Positions 33,926 through 42,609 of a DNA stretch of 64,000 nucleotides are shown piece by piece. How positions within the stretch are numbered: position 1 is the first letter of the stretch; each line of letters begins with the position of its first letter. The translations under genes were made by a program, and so were the position numbers. The DNA is from JAJPHI01 sp035541875 (GTDB lineage: Bacteria; Desulfobacterota; Binatia; Binatales; Binataceae): the NCBI GenBank assembly GCA_035541875.1, contig DATKML010000058.1, positions 123,891-187,890 of the forward strand. The letters are read 5' to 3'. The notes under the pieces are model-generated. The model searched no databases, was not told the DNA's origin, and was given only the letters and a program-made list of their open reading frames with translations.

Positions 33926-34477
33926 ATGTCGCGGATAGGACGGTTACCGGTAGTGCTGGACAAGGGCGTTAAAGCGACGCACCAGAACGGCACTTTTAAG
34001 GTCGAAGGGCCGAAAGGCAAGCTCGAAGCGCCGGTGGCGGCCGGCTACACCTTCGAAATCGCAGACGGCAAGATCGTCGTGCAACGGCCCGGCGATACGA
34101 GCAACGAGCGCGCGCTCCATGGATTGACGCGTAAGCTCGTCGCCAACATGGTCGAAGGCGTCAGCAAGGGTTTCACCCGGGTGCTCGAGATCAACGGCGT
34201 CGGGTATCGTGCCGACGCGAAGGGCTCGAATATCAACCTGAGCCTCGGCTACTCCCATCCGATTGTCTATCAGCTGCCGCCGGGGGTGACTGCCAAGGTT
34301 GATCGCCAAGTGGTGATTACGCTGGAAAGCGCCGACCGGCAGTTGCTCGGATCGGTCGCCGCCGAGATTCGCTCGCTGCGTCCGCCTGAGCCGTACAAGG
34401 GCAAGGGTATCAAGTACGCGGAAGAGACGATCAAGCGTAAGGCCGGAAAGGCTGCGGCAGGTTCGAGCTCCGGCTAA
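33926..34477 (+). CDS. rplF: 50S ribosomal protein uL6
   Basis: The 183-residue protein starts MSRIGRLPVVLDKGVKATHQ and contains ALHGLTRKLVANMVEGVSKG and the C-terminal signature RPPEPYKGKGIKYAEETIKR. uL6 lies near the sarcin-ricin loop and the GTPase-binding site. Length is typical. Confidence 0.98.
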   Translation: MSRIGRLPVVLDKGVKATHQNGTFKVEGPKGKLEAPVAAGYTFEIADGKIVVQRPGDTSNERALHGLTRKLVANMVEGVSKGFTRVLEINGVGYRADAKGSNINLSLGYSHPIVYQLPPGVTAKVDRQVVITLESADRQLLGSVAAEIRSLRPPEPYKGKGIKYAEETIKRKAGKAAAGSSSG

Positions 34478-34504
34478 TCAGGAAGCATTTGACGGGATTC
34501 TAAT

Positions 34505-34867
34505 ATGGCTTTGGAACGCGCACAGAAACGAGATAATCGGCGGGTCCGGATTCGCCGCAAAATCCGCGGTAACGATCAGCGCCCGCGACTTTCGGTTTTC
34601 CGCTCGCTGCATCATACCTATGCCCAGGTGATCTCGGACGAGAGCGGGCAGACCCTTGTGGCGGCTTCTACGCAATCGACGGACTTGCGCGATGCGCTCA
34701 AGAGCAAGCGTAATGTCGCGGCCGCTCAGGTGGTGGGCAAAGCGATTGCTGATCGCTGCCGGGAAAAAGGAATCAGCGAAGTTATCTTTGATCGGAACGG
34801 ATTCTTGTATCACGGCCGAATCAAGGCGTTGGCCGAGGCGGCGCGAGAAGCCGGGCTCAAGTTCTAG
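34505..34867 (+). CDS. rplR: 50S ribosomal protein uL18
   Basis: The 120-residue protein has the usual opening rich in Arg (RRVRIRRKIRGNDQRPRLSV, then FRSLHHTYAQVI) and the end FDRNGFLYHGRIKALAEAAR. uL18 binds 5S rRNA with uL5 and bL25. It follows rplF after 27 bases. Confidence 0.98.
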   Translation: MALERAQKRDNRRVRIRRKIRGNDQRPRLSVFRSLHHTYAQVISDESGQTLVAASTQSTDLRDALKSKRNVAAAQVVGKAIADRCREKGISEVIFDRNGFLYHGRIKALAEAAREAGLKF

Positions 34868-34884
34868 ACACAGGAAGGCAGATT

Positions 34885-35424
34885 GTGGCGCAGCGAATAG
34901 ATCCGCAGGGCCTGGATATCAAGGAAAAGGTCGTTCACATCAATCGCGTCGCGAAGGTCGTGAAAGGTGGACGGCGCTTTAGCTTCAGCGCGCTGGTCGT
35001 TGCCGGCGATCAGAATGGTCTGGTCGGCTTCGGCTTGGGCAAGGCCAATGAAGTTCCGGAAGCGATTCGGAAAGGCGTCGAGCGCGCAAAGAAGAGCTTG
35101 ATTCGCGTTCCGCTGCGCGAAGGCACGATACCTCACCAAGTCCTCGGTCATTTCGGCGCAGGCAAAGTGGTGCTGCGCCCGGCTGCTGAAGGAACCGGTG
35201 TTATCGCTGCGGGCGGAGTTCGCGCGGTTGTCGAGTTAGCAGGGATTCGGAATATCCTGACCAAGCGGCTGGGAACCTCGAATCCACATAACCTGGTAAA
35301 GGCAACTCTCGAAGCGCTAACCGAACTGCGTAATCCTGCTGAAGTCGCAAAGCTGCGGGCGGTCGCTGCTGAAGCTCCTGCACCGGCTCCGACAGCCTCG
35401 GAAGAACCCAATCCGTCGGTCTGA
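34885..35424 (+). CDS. rpsE: 30S ribosomal protein uS5
   Basis: The 179-residue protein starts with GTG (MAQRIDPQGLDIKEKVVHIN). NRVAKVVKGGRRFSFSALVV and GLGKANEVPEAIRKGVERAK are signature segments. The C-terminal tail is rich in Ala, Pro and Glu (AAEAPAPAPTASEEPNPSV) and probably disordered. uS5 shapes the mRNA channel and decoding accuracy. Confidence 0.97.
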   Translation: MAQRIDPQGLDIKEKVVHINRVAKVVKGGRRFSFSALVVAGDQNGLVGFGLGKANEVPEAIRKGVERAKKSLIRVPLREGTIPHQVLGHFGAGKVVLRPAAEGTGVIAAGGVRAVVELAGIRNILTKRLGTSNPHNLVKATLEALTELRNPAEVAKLRAVAAEAPAPAPTASEEPNPSV

Positions 35425-35441
35425 GATCAGGGAGAACGACG

Positions 35442-35624
35442 ATGGCTGATATGATTCACGTGAAGCTGGTGCGCAGCCCGATTGGAACCAAAGAACGGGT
35501 TCGCCAGACGCTCAAGGGGCTGGGGCTCGGCAAAGTCGGGAGCAGCCGCAAACTCGTGCGGACCCCCGCGGTTGAGGGGATGGTTCGGCGCGTGAACCAT
35601 CTTGTGCAAGAGATCAAGGACTAG
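35442..35624 (+). CDS. rpmD: 50S ribosomal protein uL30
   Basis: The 60-residue protein reads HVKLVRSPIGTKERVRQTLK and then LVRTPAVEGMVRRVNHLVQE, the complete uL30 fold. A GGGAGAA site lies seven to ten bases before the ATG. It is tightly placed between rpsE and rplO. Confidence 0.96.
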   Translation: MADMIHVKLVRSPIGTKERVRQTLKGLGLGKVGSSRKLVRTPAVEGMVRRVNHLVQEIKD

Positions 35625-35630
35625 TTTGGT

Positions 35631-36089
35631 ATGAAGCTTAATGAACTGAAACCTGCGGCTGGCGCAGTTAAGCGCAAGAAGCGGGTTGGACGCGGTATCG
35701 GATCCGGGCATGGCAAGACCTCCGGCCGTGGTCATAAGGGGCGCGGCTCACGTTCGGGTGGTAACACGCCTCCGGGGTACGAAGGCGGACAGATGCCGTT
35801 GCAGCGGCGGCTGCCCAAGCGCGGCTTCCGGCGTCTGCAGAAGAACGCGTCGCGGCGCGATGAATTCGCTCAGGTTAACCTGGGTTTGCTGGCTAACTAC
35901 CACGCCGGTGAGACGGTTGATCCTGCGAACCTGGCGGAACGCGGCATTATCCGCAGTGGTCTGAAGGTGAAGATTCTTGGCGACGGCGACTTGTCGGGAA
36001 GCCTGACGATCCGGGCGCATGCCTTTTCCAAGGGTGCCCGCGAGAAGATCACTGCCGCCGGCGGCACTGTCGAGCTTATCGAGGCTTAA
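35631..36089 (+). CDS. rplO: 50S ribosomal protein uL15
   Basis: The 152-residue protein has the glycine/arginine-rich N-terminal extension that threads into 23S rRNA (GRGIGSGHGKTSGRGHKGRG) and GYEGGQMPLQRRLPKRGFRR. The globular end reads AFSKGAREKITAAGGTVELI. It lies six bases after rpmD and ten before secY. Confidence 0.98.
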   Translation: MKLNELKPAAGAVKRKKRVGRGIGSGHGKTSGRGHKGRGSRSGGNTPPGYEGGQMPLQRRLPKRGFRRLQKNASRRDEFAQVNLGLLANYHAGETVDPANLAERGIIRSGLKVKILGDGDLSGSLTIRAHAFSKGAREKITAAGGTVELIEA

Positions 36090-36099
36090 TAGAAACTGA

Positions 36100-37425
36100 A
36101 TGCTTGAGGGGGTATCCAACGCCTCGCGCATCCCGGAGTTGCGCCGTCGGTTGCTGTTCACCGCAGCGATGCTGGTGGTGTATCGACTCGGGGTTGCGGT
36201 CCCGACACCCGGGATCGACGGGCAGGCGCTCGCCTCCTTTTTTGATGCGGCTTCGAGCACCCTCTTTGGATGGGTGAACCTCTTTTCGGGGGGCGCGCTG
36301 GAGCGCTTTTCGGTCTTTGCCCTAGGCATCATGCCTTACATCTCGGTCGCGATCATTCTCGACCTGATGAAGATGGGCTGGCCGTACCTCGACGAGTTAT
36401 ACAAAGAGGGTGAAGCCGGCCGTCGCAAGATCAGTCAGTACACGCGCTACGGCACGGTCGGACTCGCTTTCTTACAGGGCGGGATGATCGCCTACGGTTT
36501 GGAAAAAGTCTCGGTTAAGGGTGGCGCGAGCGTCGTGTTCCATCCGGGTCCAGGCTTTATTGCTATGACGATGCTGACGCTCACCGCAGGCACGATCTTC
36601 GTGATGTGGATCGGTGAGCAGATCACTGAGCGAGGCGTCGGCAACGGTATCTCGCTGGTAATCATGTCGGGAATCGTGGCGCGTATCCCGAGTGCTTTGG
36701 GCACCACGGCTACCTTCGTCCGCGAGGGCGAAATGGGCATCTTCGTGCTCATCATAATCCTGTTAGTCGTGATCGGCGTTATCGGCTTTATCGTCTTCGT
36801 CGAGACAGGCCAACGGCGGATTCCGATTAGCTATGCGCGGCGGGTTGTGGGACGGCGCGTATATGGTGGCCAATCGAGCCATCTGCCGCTGAAGATAAAT
36901 ACGTCGGGGGTTATTCCTCCGATCTTCGCGTCGTCCCTATTAGTCTTTCCCGCGACGATCGGAACTTTTGTGCCCGCCCTGAAAGGGTTTACCGCATATC
37001 TGACTCCCGGCGGAGCGATCTATACGCTCTTGTACATCGCACTGATTATTTTCTTCGCCTATTTCTATACCGCCGTAACCTTCAACCCTGACGATGTCGC
37101 CGAGAATTTGAAAAAGCATGGCGGGTTTGTCCCCGGTATCAGGCCGGGACGCTATACGGCGGAATATATCGACCGCATACTTTCGAGAATCACGCTGGGC
37201 GGCGCGCTCTACGTCGCTGCGGTATGTGTGTTGCCGACCCTTCTGATTCAACGATTCAACGTCCCGTTCTACTTTGGCGGAACGGCCCTGCTGATCGTCG
37301 TCGGCGTCGCGCTGGATACTACGGCGCAAATTCAGACTCATCTAATCGCGCGGAACTACGAAGGCTTTATGCGTCGCGGCCCGCGCGGTGGCCGTGGTGG
37401 CCCACGGGGAGGGCGCGCTGCCTAG
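36100..37425 (+). CDS. secY: Preprotein translocase subunit SecY
   Basis: The 441-residue protein has about ten membrane helices. Key segments are FALGIMPYISVAIILDLMKM, the plug and helix region, and the cytoplasmic loops QRRIPISYARRVVGRRVYGG and IRPGRYTAEYIDRILSRITL that bind ribosome and SecA. It ends in a Gly/Arg-rich tail (RRGPRGGRGGPRGGRAA), longer and more basic than in E. coli. With SecE (10375) it makes the Sec channel. Confidence 0.97.
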   Translation: MLEGVSNASRIPELRRRLLFTAAMLVVYRLGVAVPTPGIDGQALASFFDAASSTLFGWVNLFSGGALERFSVFALGIMPYISVAIILDLMKMGWPYLDELYKEGEAGRRKISQYTRYGTVGLAFLQGGMIAYGLEKVSVKGGASVVFHPGPGFIAMTMLTLTAGTIFVMWIGEQITERGVGNGISLVIMSGIVARIPSALGTTATFVREGEMGIFVLIIILLVVIGVIGFIVFVETGQRRIPISYARRVVGRRVYGGQSSHLPLKINTSGVIPPIFASSLLVFPATIGTFVPALKGFTAYLTPGGAIYTLLYIALIIFFAYFYTAVTFNPDDVAENLKKHGGFVPGIRPGRYTAEYIDRILSRITLGGALYVAAVCVLPTLLIQRFNVPFYFGGTALLIVVGVALDTTAQIQTHLIARNYEGFMRRGPRGGRGGPRGGRAA

Positions 37426-37447
37426 GAGCAGCGCGGAGGGGAACTTC

Positions 37448-38092
37448 GTGCGACTGGTTCTTTTAGGTCCGCCCGGGGCGGGCAAGGGTACGCAGGCTCG
37501 GATGCTCGAGACGCGGCTTAAGGCACCGCAGATTGCGAGCGGTGATCTGCTTCGCGCGGCCGTCCGCAACAGCACTGAACTGGGGCTGAAAGCCAAGAAA
37601 TTCATGGATCGCGGATCCTTGGTCCCCGATGAACTGGTGCTGGGATTAATCGGCGAGCGGATGGACCAGGCTGACGCGCGCGACGGATTTATTCTGGATG
37701 GATTTCCGAGGACGGTTCCTCAGGCCGAAACCTTGGCCGGGATGCTCAAGGATCGCAGCGTTAAGTTGGACAAGGTTGTGGCGATTATCGTACCGGACGA
37801 GGAGATCGTTAAGCGAATTTCGGGACGTCGGACCTGTCGCAAATGTGGGGCGATGTATCATATAATCTACGATCCGCCGCGCAACGTAGATGTCTGCAAT
37901 AATTGTAACGGTGAGCTTTACCAGCGCGACGACGATGCCGAAGACACAGTGAAGGCACGGCTTGAGGTCTACGCCGAATCGACGCAGCCGCTGCTGGATC
38001 ATTACGGCAAGCTTGGAGTCCTGGCGAAGATCGAAGGGATCGGAAGCCCGGCAGATATCGAAAAGCGTATCGTGGATGCGCTCGGTGCTTAG
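37448..38092 (+). CDS. adk: Adenylate kinase (zinc-LID type)
   Basis: The 214-residue enzyme starts with GTG at 37448, with GGAGG about eleven bases upstream. The open frame continues upstream to 37388, but that part overlaps secY. The P-loop is LGPPGAGKGTQ (residues 6-16), with DGFPRT and the LID arginines present. The LID holds Cys130, Cys133, Cys150 and Cys153, a structural zinc site found in many non-enteric bacteria. It interconverts ATP, AMP and ADP. The gene sits in the usual secY-adk-map order. Confidence 0.97.
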   Translation: MRLVLLGPPGAGKGTQARMLETRLKAPQIASGDLLRAAVRNSTELGLKAKKFMDRGSLVPDELVLGLIGERMDQADARDGFILDGFPRTVPQAETLAGMLKDRSVKLDKVVAIIVPDEEIVKRISGRRTCRKCGAMYHIIYDPPRNVDVCNNCNGELYQRDDDAEDTVKARLEVYAESTQPLLDHYGKLGVLAKIEGIGSPADIEKRIVDALGA

Positions 38093-38119
38093 CGAGGCAC
38101 TGCTTTAGATTAATTAGTT

Positions 38120-38887
38120 GTGGTCACACTGAAGAATGCGGAAGAACTCGCCCTGATGCGAGTCGCGAATCGCATCGTTGCCGAAGTGCTGGATGAATTG
38201 GTGGCGGCCGCGAAGGTTGGTGTGAGCACGCTGGAGTTGGATCAGTTAGCAGAAGAACTGACCCGCAAGAAGGGGGCGGTACCGGCTTTCAAGGGTTACA
38301 AGCCCGGAGATACGGTCTATCGCCATTCGCTGTGTGTATCGATCAATGAAGAGATCGTCCACGGTATCCCGCGCGCGGGGCGCAAATTAAAGTCGGGCGA
38401 TATTGTTGGGCTCGACTTCGGCGTGTCGTATAAGGGGTTCTTTGGCGATTCAGCCCGCACGATTCCGATCGGGCCGGTTTCCAAAGAGGCTCAACGGCTG
38501 ATGCAGGTTACCCGGGCTTCGCTGTACGCAGCGATCGAACAGGTGCAGGTGGGTAACCGAATCAGCGATATAGCGTTGGCGGTCCAGAATATGGCCGAGA
38601 ACGCAGGTTATTCGGTGGTAACCGAGTTTGCGGGGCACGGTATCGGGCGCAAGCTGCACGAGGATCCGCAAGTACCGAACTACTTCCGAGCCGGGATGCG
38701 AAATCCGCGCTTGCAGGAGGGGATGGTATTGGCGATCGAGCCGATGGTGAACCAAGGTGCGCCGTATCTGGAGATCTTGTCCGACGGCTGGACCGCGGTG
38801 ACGGCGGACCGGAAGTTGTCGGCCCATTTTGAGCATTCGGTAGCGGTGACCGCGAATGGTCCGGAGATTTTGAGCGAGTTGAACTGA
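38120..38887 (+). CDS. map: Methionine aminopeptidase, type I
   Basis: The 255-residue protein starts with GTG. The metal ligands expected of the pita-bread fold are visible: Asp in GLDFGV, Asp in FGDSART, His in GHGIGRKLHE, Glu in AIEPMV and Glu near the end in HFEHSVAVT. It removes initiator methionine from nascent proteins when the next residue is small. The stop overlaps the infA ATG. Confidence 0.97.
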   Translation: MVTLKNAEELALMRVANRIVAEVLDELVAAAKVGVSTLELDQLAEELTRKKGAVPAFKGYKPGDTVYRHSLCVSINEEIVHGIPRAGRKLKSGDIVGLDFGVSYKGFFGDSARTIPIGPVSKEAQRLMQVTRASLYAAIEQVQVGNRISDIALAVQNMAENAGYSVVTEFAGHGIGRKLHEDPQVPNYFRAGMRNPRLQEGMVLAIEPMVNQGAPYLEILSDGWTAVTADRKLSAHFEHSVAVTANGPEILSELN

Positions 38888-39105
38888 TGTCGAAGGGCGA
38901 TGCAATCGAAGTGAGCGGAACGGTGCTGGAAGCATTGCCGAACGCGATGTTTCGAGTCTCGCTCGAAAATGGCCATCGCGTGCTGGCGCATATCTCGGGC
39001 AAGATGCGAATGCATTACATCAAGATTCTTCCGGGGGACAAAGTGACGGTTGAATTGTCCCCCTATGACCTGACCCGGGGTCGGATTACCTACCGGATGC
39101 GCTAG
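38887..39105 (+). CDS. infA: Translation initiation factor IF-1
   Basis: The 72-residue OB-fold protein has exact family length. Segments EVSGTVLEALPNAMFRVSLE, GHRVLAHISGKMRMHYIKIL and LTRGRITYRMR are diagnostic. IF-1 blocks the A site during initiation. The ATG overlaps the map stop (TGATG). Confidence 0.98.
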   Translation: MSKGDAIEVSGTVLEALPNAMFRVSLENGHRVLAHISGKMRMHYIKILPGDKVTVELSPYDLTRGRITYRMR

Positions 39106-39155
39106 GCGCTTGCGGTTGGGGATTAGCCGGGATTAACGAGCGAGATCGGAAAGTT

Positions 39156-39269
39156 ATGAAAGTCCGCGCATCAGTAAAGAAAATCTGCAAGAACTGCAAG
39201 GTCGTGCGCCGTCAGGGCGTGATTCGGATTTTGTGCTCCAATCAACGCCACAAGCAGCGCCAGGGATGA
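39156..39269 (+). CDS. rpmJ: 50S ribosomal protein bL36
   Basis: This 37-residue gene encodes MKVRASVKKICKNCKVVRRQ and then GVIRILCSNQRHKQRQG. Cys11, Cys14, Cys27 and His32 form the zinc site of the C+ type. It lies between infA and rpsM as in many bacteria. Confidence 0.97.
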   Translation: MKVRASVKKICKNCKVVRRQGVIRILCSNQRHKQRQG

Positions 39270-39298
39270 CAGGACGTTAGTCAGAAGGAATTATCGCG

Positions 39299-39682
39299 AT
39301 GGCACGTGTAGCCGGAGTTGAACTGCCGCATAACAAGCGGATGGAAATCGCGCTCACCTACGTCTATGGAATCGGACGCAACACTGCCCAAAAGATTTTG
39401 GCCAAAGCCGAGATCGATGGGGGTCGCAATAGCGACGACCTTACGGCGGAAGAGCAGGTTCGGATTCGAAACGTCCTCGATGCGGACTACAAGGTCGAGG
39501 GCGATCTGCGGCGGGAAGTGCAGCAGGCGATCAAGCGTCTGATGGATCTCGGCAGTTATCGCGGTATCCGTCATCGCAAGGGCTTGCCGGTACGCGGTCA
39601 GCGGACGCATACGAACGCCCGGACACGCAAGGGACCACGCAAAGTCGTCGCAGGCAAGAAGCAGGCGCCACCCAAAGGCTAA
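39299..39682 (+). CDS. rpsM: 30S ribosomal protein uS13
   Basis: The 127-residue protein starts MARVAGVELPHNKRMEIALT. YRGIRHRKGLPVRGQRTHTN, followed by ARTRKGPRK, is the conserved C-terminal part reaching the P site. uS13 forms intersubunit bridges with uL5. An AGAAGGAA site precedes the ATG. Confidence 0.98.
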   Translation: MARVAGVELPHNKRMEIALTYVYGIGRNTAQKILAKAEIDGGRNSDDLTAEEQVRIRNVLDADYKVEGDLRREVQQAIKRLMDLGSYRGIRHRKGLPVRGQRTHTNARTRKGPRKVVAGKKQAPPKG

Positions 39683-39724
39683 TTATTCAAGCTCCCTGAC
39701 TGGAGCTGGAAGCGACAGTGTTAA

Positions 39725-40180
39725 ATGGCTGACGAGAACAAAGAGACCAAAGCACCCGAGAGCGGAGCGGCCGCGCCGGCTGCGGCGGGAGCCGCGGCAG
39801 CACCTGCGCCGCGTCGGCGGCGCACCCGCCGGAGCGTTCCCGAGGGCGTTGCGCATATCCACGCGACCTTTAACAACACGATCGTCACGATCACGGACCC
39901 TCAAGGTCTGGTTGTTTCGTGGTCGAGCGCCGGCGCCGTAGGCTTCAAAGGATCGCGCAAGGGAACCCCGTTCGCAGCGCAGATGGCGGCTGAAGCGGCT
40001 GCACGCAAGGTCGGTGACTATGGGATGCGCGCGGTTATCGTTTATGTTAAGGGACCCGGTGGCGGACGCGAATCGGCCGTGCGCGCGCTGCAAGCGACTG
40101 GACTCAACGTTATTTCGATCAAAGACGTGACGCCGATTCCACACAACGGATGCAGGCCGCCCAAAAGGCGCCGGGTCTGA
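39725..40180 (+). CDS. rpsK: 30S ribosomal protein uS11 with Ala-rich N-terminal tail
   Basis: The 151-residue protein is about 22 residues longer than usual. The extra part is an Ala/Pro-rich tail followed by an Arg cluster (GAAAAPAPRRRRTRRSVPEG). The core starts VAHIHATFNNTIVTITDPQG and ends IKDVTPIPHNGCRPPKRRRV. uS11 lines the mRNA exit on the platform. The ATG at 39725 has no strong ribosome binding site upstream, but no better start fits. Confidence 0.96.
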   Translation: MADENKETKAPESGAAAPAAAGAAAAPAPRRRRTRRSVPEGVAHIHATFNNTIVTITDPQGLVVSWSSAGAVGFKGSRKGTPFAAQMAAEAAARKVGDYGMRAVIVYVKGPGGGRESAVRALQATGLNVISIKDVTPIPHNGCRPPKRRRV

Positions 40181-40233
40181 GCATTGTCCAGAACGTGGGA
40201 CGATTAAGTTTCGGTAAAAGGTTGCGATAAAAA

Positions 40234-40860
40234 GTGGCTAGAAATCTCGGTCCAGTATGCCGGATGTGCCGGCGCGAAGGTTTGAAGCTCTTTCTGAAGG
40301 GCGAACGTTGCTACACCGATAAGTGCGCGATCGAGCGGCGGAATTATCCGCCCGGAGCGCACGGACAGGCGCGCACCCGTTTTTCCGAGTTTGCTATTCG
40401 GTTGCGTGAAAAGCAGAAGGTTAAGCGTATCTACGGGCTGGTCGAAAAGCAGTTCGCGCACTACTTTGAGTTGGCGGAGCGGATGCCCGGAATTACCGGT
40501 GAGAATCTGCTCGTCCTGCTGGAGCGCCGACTCGACAACATGGTCTATCGCCTCGGCTTTTCGAGTTCGCTCGCTCAAGCCCGGCAGTTGGTGCGGCACG
40601 GCCATATCGAGGTCGATGGGCGCGCAGTCACGATTCCATCATTCCTGCTGAACGTGAATCAGACAGTGAGTATCGGCGAGAAGAGCCGGCAGAAGAAGGT
40701 CGTGACCGAAGCGATTGAGCTGGCGCAGCGCCGTGGCGTGCCTCCGTGGATGACGCTCGAACGTGAACAGTTCCGTGGTGTGCTCAAGGCGTTGCCGGCG
40801 CGTGCGGAATTGACGATGCCGATCAGCGAGAAACTTATCGTTGAGCATTACTCACGCTAA
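40234..40860 (+). CDS. rpsD: 30S ribosomal protein uS4, zinc-binding type
   Basis: The 208-residue protein starts with GTG. Cys9, Cys12, Cys26 and Cys31 form the N-terminal zinc site of the C+ type. The S4 RNA-binding domain is RRLDNMVYRLGFSSSLAQAR, followed by QLVRHGHIEVDG. uS4 initiates 30S assembly and in E. coli represses the alpha operon. Confidence 0.98.
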   Translation: MARNLGPVCRMCRREGLKLFLKGERCYTDKCAIERRNYPPGAHGQARTRFSEFAIRLREKQKVKRIYGLVEKQFAHYFELAERMPGITGENLLVLLERRLDNMVYRLGFSSSLAQARQLVRHGHIEVDGRAVTIPSFLLNVNQTVSIGEKSRQKKVVTEAIELAQRRGVPPWMTLEREQFRGVLKALPARAELTMPISEKLIVEHYSR

Positions 40861-40906
40861 GGCTGCGTGATCGAAAACACTTTTTCGGCGGTTAAGATAA
40901 AGCACT

Positions 40907-41935
40907 ATGCACAATGACTGGCGCGATCTGATCAAACCCAAAGCGGTTGATTTCGATGAAAAGGAACTGACCCCGGTTTATGGGCGGTTCTTCGCCGAAC
41001 CGCTTGAACGGGGCTTTGGTATTACGATCGGCAATGCGATGCGCCGTATCCTGCTGTCATCCCTGCCGGGATTCGCAATTACGGCGGTTCGTATCAAGGG
41101 CGTCCTCCACGAATTCTCGACGATCCCTGGAGTTAAAGAGGACGTGACTGACGTCGTGCTGAATCTCAAAGAGGTTCGGCTGAAGTTGCACGAGGGTGAG
41201 GAGCTGACCGCATCGCTCAAGGCCAAGGGCCCGGCGGTGGTGACGGCCCGCGATATCACCGGCGGACCGAGCCTCGAAATTCTGACTCCTGACCAGCCTA
41301 TCGCGACGCTCGAGAAAGGCGCTGACTTGGATATGGAGTTAGTGATCCGGCGCGGCCGAGGTTACGTTCCCGGCGAGCGTAACGATGAAGAGCCGATCGG
41401 TACGATCCGCCTCGATGCGATCTACGCCCCGGTTAAGCGCGCGAACTTTGTCGTTACCAACGCGCGTGTCGGACAGCGTACTGACTATGATCGGCTGGCG
41501 CTCGAGATTTGGACCGACGGTTCGCTCTCACCCCGTGACGCGTTGACCTACGCGGCGCGCGTCATGCGCGACCAGATGTCGATCTTTGCGGGAGTCGAAG
41601 AAGAGGTCGCCATTCGCCCGGCGGAAATCACTCCAGTCCAGGAGCAGCATCCGGCGTTCAATGAGCATCTCTATCGGCCGGTTGAGGGGCTACCGATCTC
41701 GGTACGGGCCTTCAACGGATTGCAGAATGCGGATATCAAGTATATCGGTGAACTGGTCCAGCGGACCGAGCAGGATATGCTTCGGATCAAGAATTTCGGC
41801 CGTAAATCGCTGAATGAAATCAAGGAAGTCCTCACCGATATGGGGCTGTCGCTTGGGATGCGTCTGGAGAATCTGCCGGCGCGCGGCGAGCTCGATCGGC
41901 TGTGGGAGGAGCAGGAGCGACGCGAGTCGACCTGA
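40907..41935 (+). CDS. rpoA: DNA-directed RNA polymerase subunit alpha
   Basis: The 342-residue protein has the dimerisation domain (FAEPLERGFGITIGNAMRRI, then LLSSLPGFAITAV) and a C-terminal domain with ELVQRTEQDMLRIKNFGRKS and LNEIKEVLTDMGLSLGM, which contacts UP elements and activators. Two copies scaffold beta and beta'. It lies in the standard rpsD-rpoA-rplQ order. Confidence 0.98.
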   Translation: MHNDWRDLIKPKAVDFDEKELTPVYGRFFAEPLERGFGITIGNAMRRILLSSLPGFAITAVRIKGVLHEFSTIPGVKEDVTDVVLNLKEVRLKLHEGEELTASLKAKGPAVVTARDITGGPSLEILTPDQPIATLEKGADLDMELVIRRGRGYVPGERNDEEPIGTIRLDAIYAPVKRANFVVTNARVGQRTDYDRLALEIWTDGSLSPRDALTYAARVMRDQMSIFAGVEEEVAIRPAEITPVQEQHPAFNEHLYRPVEGLPISVRAFNGLQNADIKYIGELVQRTEQDMLRIKNFGRKSLNEIKEVLTDMGLSLGMRLENLPARGELDRLWEEQERREST

Positions 41936-42017
41936 GAGTGGGCTCGTGGCGGCGAATCGCCGCATGAGCTTCGCGCAAGAGAATTTGAGAGTTCTGTCTA
42001 GCTTGGAGTTTTGACCG

Positions 42018-42461
42018 ATGCGTCACATGAATCAGGGCCGGAAGCTGAATCGTACCCCGGCTCATCGCAAAGCGTTGTTTCGCAACCTTGTGCTTGCGCT
42101 GATCACGCACGAGCGGATCAAAACGACTGACCCGAAGGCGAAGGAACTGCGCCACTTCGCCGATCGGATGGTTACGCTTGGCAAGCGCGGCGATCTCGCG
42201 GCGCGACGATTGGCGTTCGATTTCATGCAATCGCGCGATGCGGTTAAGAAGCTGTTCGATGAAATCGCGCCGCGCTTCAAAGAGCGCCAGGGCGGTTACA
42301 CTCGCGTGGTCAAATTCGGCTTTCGCCGTGGCGATGCCGCCCCGCTGTCGATTATCGAATTCGTCGATGTATCGGAGCGTGCCGAGGCCAAGAAGCCGCC
42401 GAAGAAGCGCGCCGCTCGGCGTGATCGGGAGAGCGGTCAGGCAGCTCTCGCTGCGGGCTGA
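42018..42461 (+). CDS. rplQ: 50S ribosomal protein bL17
   Basis: The 147-residue protein starts MRHMNQGRKLNRTPAHRKAL, the family opening, with ALITHERIKTTDPKAKELRH following. Beyond residue about 120 it has a basic, Ala-rich tail (KKPPKKRAARRDRESGQAAL). bL17 lies at the tunnel exit. It closes the 32 kb housekeeping run and is followed by a strong terminator. Confidence 0.97.
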   Translation: MRHMNQGRKLNRTPAHRKALFRNLVLALITHERIKTTDPKAKELRHFADRMVTLGKRGDLAARRLAFDFMQSRDAVKKLFDEIAPRFKERQGGYTRVVKFGFRRGDAAPLSIIEFVDVSERAEAKKPPKKRAARRDRESGQAALAAG

Positions 42462-42488
42462 GCCTATCGCAAGAACTGAATGGTAAGT

Positions 42489-42521
42489 AAGCGGCACCCA
42501 AAAAGGTGCCGCTTCTTTTTT
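42489..42521 (+). terminator. Rho-independent terminator after rplQ
   Basis: AAGCGGCACC (42489-42498) pairs perfectly with GGTGCCGCTT (42505-42514) around a CAAAAA loop, followed by CTTTTTT. The ten-base-pair GC-rich stem and T-run are textbook features. It ends the alpha gene set and separates it from tldD. Confidence 0.95.
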
Positions 42522-42573
42522 GGCAGAATCACGCTAAGGCAAATAATCCGGATACTGGACCCGCTACTGGTCT

Positions 42574-42582
42574 GTTACACTA
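42574..42582 (+). promoter_or_regulatory. Possible extended -10 promoter for tldD
   Basis: TGTTACACT contains a -10-like TACACT (42577-42582) with the TG dinucleotide one base upstream, an extended -10 element. Initiation near 42589 would leave a leader of about 20 bases with AAAGGA at 42583-42588. No good -35 is visible at 17 bases. It lies downstream of the terminator, where a promoter is needed. Confidence 0.35.
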
Positions 42583-42609
42583 AAGGAAACGAACAACGGA
42601 TGATCTTAC

